Of a stretch of 6,379 bases of DNA, positions 4,159-6,379 are shown in pieces. The stretch's first letter is position 1. Every line of letters starts with the position of its first letter. The notes under the pieces are model-generated. The model searched no databases and had not been told where the DNA came from. It saw nothing but the letters and a program-made list of their open reading frames with translations. This DNA is from Pseudomonadota bacterium. Its GTDB lineage: Bacteria > Pseudomonadota > Alphaproteobacteria > Rhizobiales > Hyphomicrobiaceae. Both the position numbers and the translations under genes were made by a program. The DNA is taken from assembly GCA_023410905.1 (NCBI GenBank), contig JAEYPL010000241.1, forward strand, positions 1 to 6,379. Reading direction: 5' to 3'.

Positions 4159-6379
4159 TCAGCGGCGCCTATGGCGACGGTTACCAATACGCGGTCCGCG
4201 CCGGTGCGTGCCGCCCCCGCGGCCGGCATGACCGCCGGGCATCGCACCCGGCTCGCTCAGCATCTCGAACCTCAGCGCGCCGGCCATGGGTATGGCTTCC
4301 ACCAGCCGGACCTCGACCGCGTCACCTAGGCGAAATCCACGCCCGCTGCGGTCGCCGATCAGGGCGTGCGCTTCTTCGACATGGCGCCAGAATTCGCCAC
4401 CGCCGAGCGTCGATGCCGGAATGAAGCCGTCGGCGCCCGTATCCTTGAGCCGCACGAACAAGCCCGAGCGCGTGACGCCCGATATGCGGCCCGCGAACTC
4501 CGCATTCACACGATCCGCGAGGAAGGCGCTGATGAGCCGGTCGATGGTCTCGCGCTCGGCCACCATCGCACGCCGCTCGGCATCCGAGATCGCCTTGGCC
4601 GTTGCCGTAAGCGTCGGCTTTTCTTCCGGCGTCAGCCCACCGGCGCCGAGCTTCAGCGCCGCGATCAGCGAGCGGTGCACGAGCAGATCGGCATAGCGGC
4701 GGATCGGCGAGGTGAAGTGCGCATAGCGCAGCAGATTGAGGCCGAAGTGCCCGAGGTTCGTGGTGTCATACACGGCCTGCGCCTGCGAGCGCAGGATCAC
4801 CTCGTTGACGAACTCGGCATAGGGCTGGTTCTTGGCTTGCGCGAGTACGGAATTGAAGTGCTTCGGCCGCACATGATCGCCCGGCGGAAAGCGCAGATCC
4901 AAGCCGTCGAGCAGCTCGCGCAGTGACTTGAGCTTTTCCGTGCTCGGCTTGTCGTGCACGCGATAGACGACCGGCGCGCGCGCCTGCTCCAGCGTTTCGG
5001 CGGCCGCCACGTTCGCCTGGATCATGAATTCTTCGATGAGGCGATGTGCATCGAGGCGTTCGGGCACATGCACGCGGCGCACCATGCCGTCCTCGCCGAG
5101 CTCGATCTTGCGTTCGGGAAGATCGAGATCCAGCGGCGCACGTCGATCGCGGGCGGCTGAGAGGACAGCGTAAGCTGCCCACAGCGGCTTGAGCGCCTTG
5201 TCCAGCATCGGCGCGGCGCGTTCGCTCGGGTTGCCGTCGATGGCCGCCTGCGCTTCCTGATAGGAAAGCTTTGCCGCCGAGCGCATGAGCGCGCGATGGA
5301 AAGTGTGCCGACGCTTCTCGCCATCGCGGTCAAAGATCATGCGTGCCACGAGACAGGGCCGCACCTCGCCCTCGCGCAGCGAGCAGAGATCGTTTGAGAT
5401 GCGCTCCGGCAGCATGGGCACGACGCGATCGGGAAAATAGACGGAGTTGCCGCGCGTCATGGCCTCACGATCGAGACGCGTGCCTGAGCGCACGTAATGC
5501 GCGACATCGGCAATGGCGACCGTGACGATGAAGCCGCCCTCGTTAGCCGGATCGGCATCCGGCTCGGCGAGCACGGCGTCGTCATGGTCGCGCGCATCGA
5601 CGGGATCGATCGTGATCAGCGGCAGCTTGGTTAGATCCAGGCGGCCCTGCGTCTCGATGGGTGGCAGATCTTCGACTTCGGCAAGCACGCTATCGGGAAA
5701 ACCATCGGGCAGGCCGTGAACATGGATGGCGATCAGGCTGATCTGGCGCTGGTCCTGCGGATTACCGAGCCGCTCCGCGACGCGCGCTTCGGGCACGCCC
5801 TCGCGATGACGGCGCACGATGTCGAAGCGTACGAGCTCACCGTCATCGGCGTCACCCTCGTTGCCGGCGTGGACCGGCCATTCCTTGAGATCCTTGCGAT
5901 CAACCGGATCGATCATGCCGCCGCCGCCGCGCTTGGCGGCACGGAAGATGCCGAGCAGGCGCTTTCTCTCGCGCGGCAGGCGCTTGATGGGCTCGGCGGC
6001 ATGCGCGTAGCCGAAGGGATCGGTATCGCTGAGGCGAGCAATGCGCGCCAGAATGCGGTCGCCGATCGCGAGGGCGCCATTGCCGTCGGGTCCGATCGAT
6101 CGGCGGCCCTGCTGCACGAGGATCTTCGGGCGCTCGCCTTCGGATGCTTCCCAGTTGGTCGGAACGGCGACGAGTTCGCCCTCGTCGTCGCGCGCGACAA
6201 TCTCCAGCACGCCCACGGGCGGCAGCTTGCCGCGCGGTTTGACGGCCTTGCGATTGCCGACGATCGCGCCGTCCGTCGCAAGCTCCGAGAGGAGCGCCTT
6301 CAGGGCAATGCGATCCTCGCCACGGATGTTGAAAGCGCGGGCGATCTCGCGCTTGCCGACCTTCTCCGTAGTGCTGGAC
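4159..6379 (-). CDS. rnr: Ribonuclease R, N-terminus beyond the window edge
   Basis: RNase R is a processive 3'-to-5' exoribonuclease that degrades structured RNA and takes part in rRNA, tmRNA-linked and stress-related decay. The frame is open through the right edge; 739 residues are visible and probably only a short N-terminal piece is missing. In order: a winged-helix segment (GKREIARAFNIRGEDR, near 6355-6308), cold-shock/OB domains, the RNB catalytic domain (about 5631-4651), an S1 domain (about 4509-4261) and an Arg/Gly-rich tail (4260-4162). The catalytic motif TIDPVDARDHDD (5578-5613) holds the four Asp equivalent to E. coli RNase II Asp201, 207, 209 and 210. FTSPIRRYADLLVHR (near 4716-4670) holds the conserved catalytic-region Arg. 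All key residues look intact. The tail is shorter and Arg-rich, unlike the long Lys-rich tail of E. coli RNase R. RNase II is less likely, given the helix-turn-helix region and length. Confidence 0.96.
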   Translation of the reverse strand, partial: SSTTEKVGKREIARAFNIRGEDRIALKALLSELATDGAIVGNRKAVKPRGKLPPVGVLEIVARDDEGELVAVPTNWEASEGERPKILVQQGRRSIGPDGNGALAIGDRILARIARLSDTDPFGYAHAAEPIKRLPRERKRLLGIFRAAKRGGGGMIDPVDRKDLKEWPVHAGNEGDADDGELVRFDIVRRHREGVPEARVAERLGNPQDQRQISLIAIHVHGLPDGFPDSVLAEVEDLPPIETQGRLDLTKLPLITIDPVDARDHDDAVLAEPDADPANEGGFIVTVAIADVAHYVRSGTRLDREAMTRGNSVYFPDRVVPMLPERISNDLCSLREGEVRPCLVARMIFDRDGEKRRHTFHRALMRSAAKLSYQEAQAAIDGNPSERAAPMLDKALKPLWAAYAVLSAARDRRAPLDLDLPERKIELGEDGMVRRVHVPERLDAHRLIEEFMIQANVAAAETLEQARAPVVYRVHDKPSTEKLKSLRELLDGLDLRFPPGDHVRPKHFNSVLAQAKNQPYAEFVNEVILRSQAQAVYDTTNLGHFGLNLLRYAHFTSPIRRYADLLVHRSLIAALKLGAGGLTPEEKPTLTATAKAISDAERRAMVAERETIDRLISAFLADRVNAEFAGRISGVTRSGLFVRLKDTGADGFIPASTLGGGEFWRHVEEAHALIGDRSGRGFRLGDAVEVRLVEAIPMAGALRFEMLSEPGAMPGGHAGRGGGTHRRGPRIGNRRHRRR

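Noticed and set aside
4098..4926. Plus-strand frames opposite the 3' half of rnr
   Set aside because: RNase R is unambiguous on the other strand; these are codon-bias shadows.

Overview
The window looks like ordinary chromosomal DNA from a GC-rich alphaproteobacterium, most likely in the Hyphomicrobiales (Rhizobiales). This rests on the strong G/C bias at third codon positions, the sequence style of RNase R and RlpA, and the run rnr - DUF983 - NUDIX, which I recall as common in that order. I see no transposase, integrase, phage gene, tRNA, rRNA or CRISPR array.

Right half (minus strand, 6379 to 2711): a three-gene cluster. RNase R (rnr) is cut at its N-terminus by the window edge. It is followed, after a 159-nt gap, by a small membrane protein with a zinc ribbon (DUF983), whose stop codon overlaps a TTG start of a NUDIX hydrolase. 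The pair DUF983-NUDIX is almost certainly translationally coupled. The cluster plausibly joins RNA decay with nucleotide or CoA-ester clean-up, but only the RNase R role is firm.

Middle (2710 to 1484, minus strand): a 419-nt non-coding stretch with several inverted and direct repeats leads into a secreted RlpA-like protein with a DPBB domain. That gene ends at a textbook intrinsic terminator. A leader of about 140 nt with nested inverted repeats then precedes a 71-codon gene of unknown function with a strong Shine-Dalgarno.

Left part (1267 to 1): a VOC/glyoxalase-fold protein on the minus strand converges, 13 nt apart, on a plus-strand Pro/Ala-rich lipoprotein of unknown function.

Two envelope proteins (lipoprotein, RlpA) and one membrane protein (DUF983) share the window, but nothing shows that they act together. 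I found no convincing new multi-gene system. The best second-look items are the structured leader of the 71-aa gene, the divergent RlpA active site and Arg-rich linker, and the four-Cys C-terminal domain of the lipoprotein.
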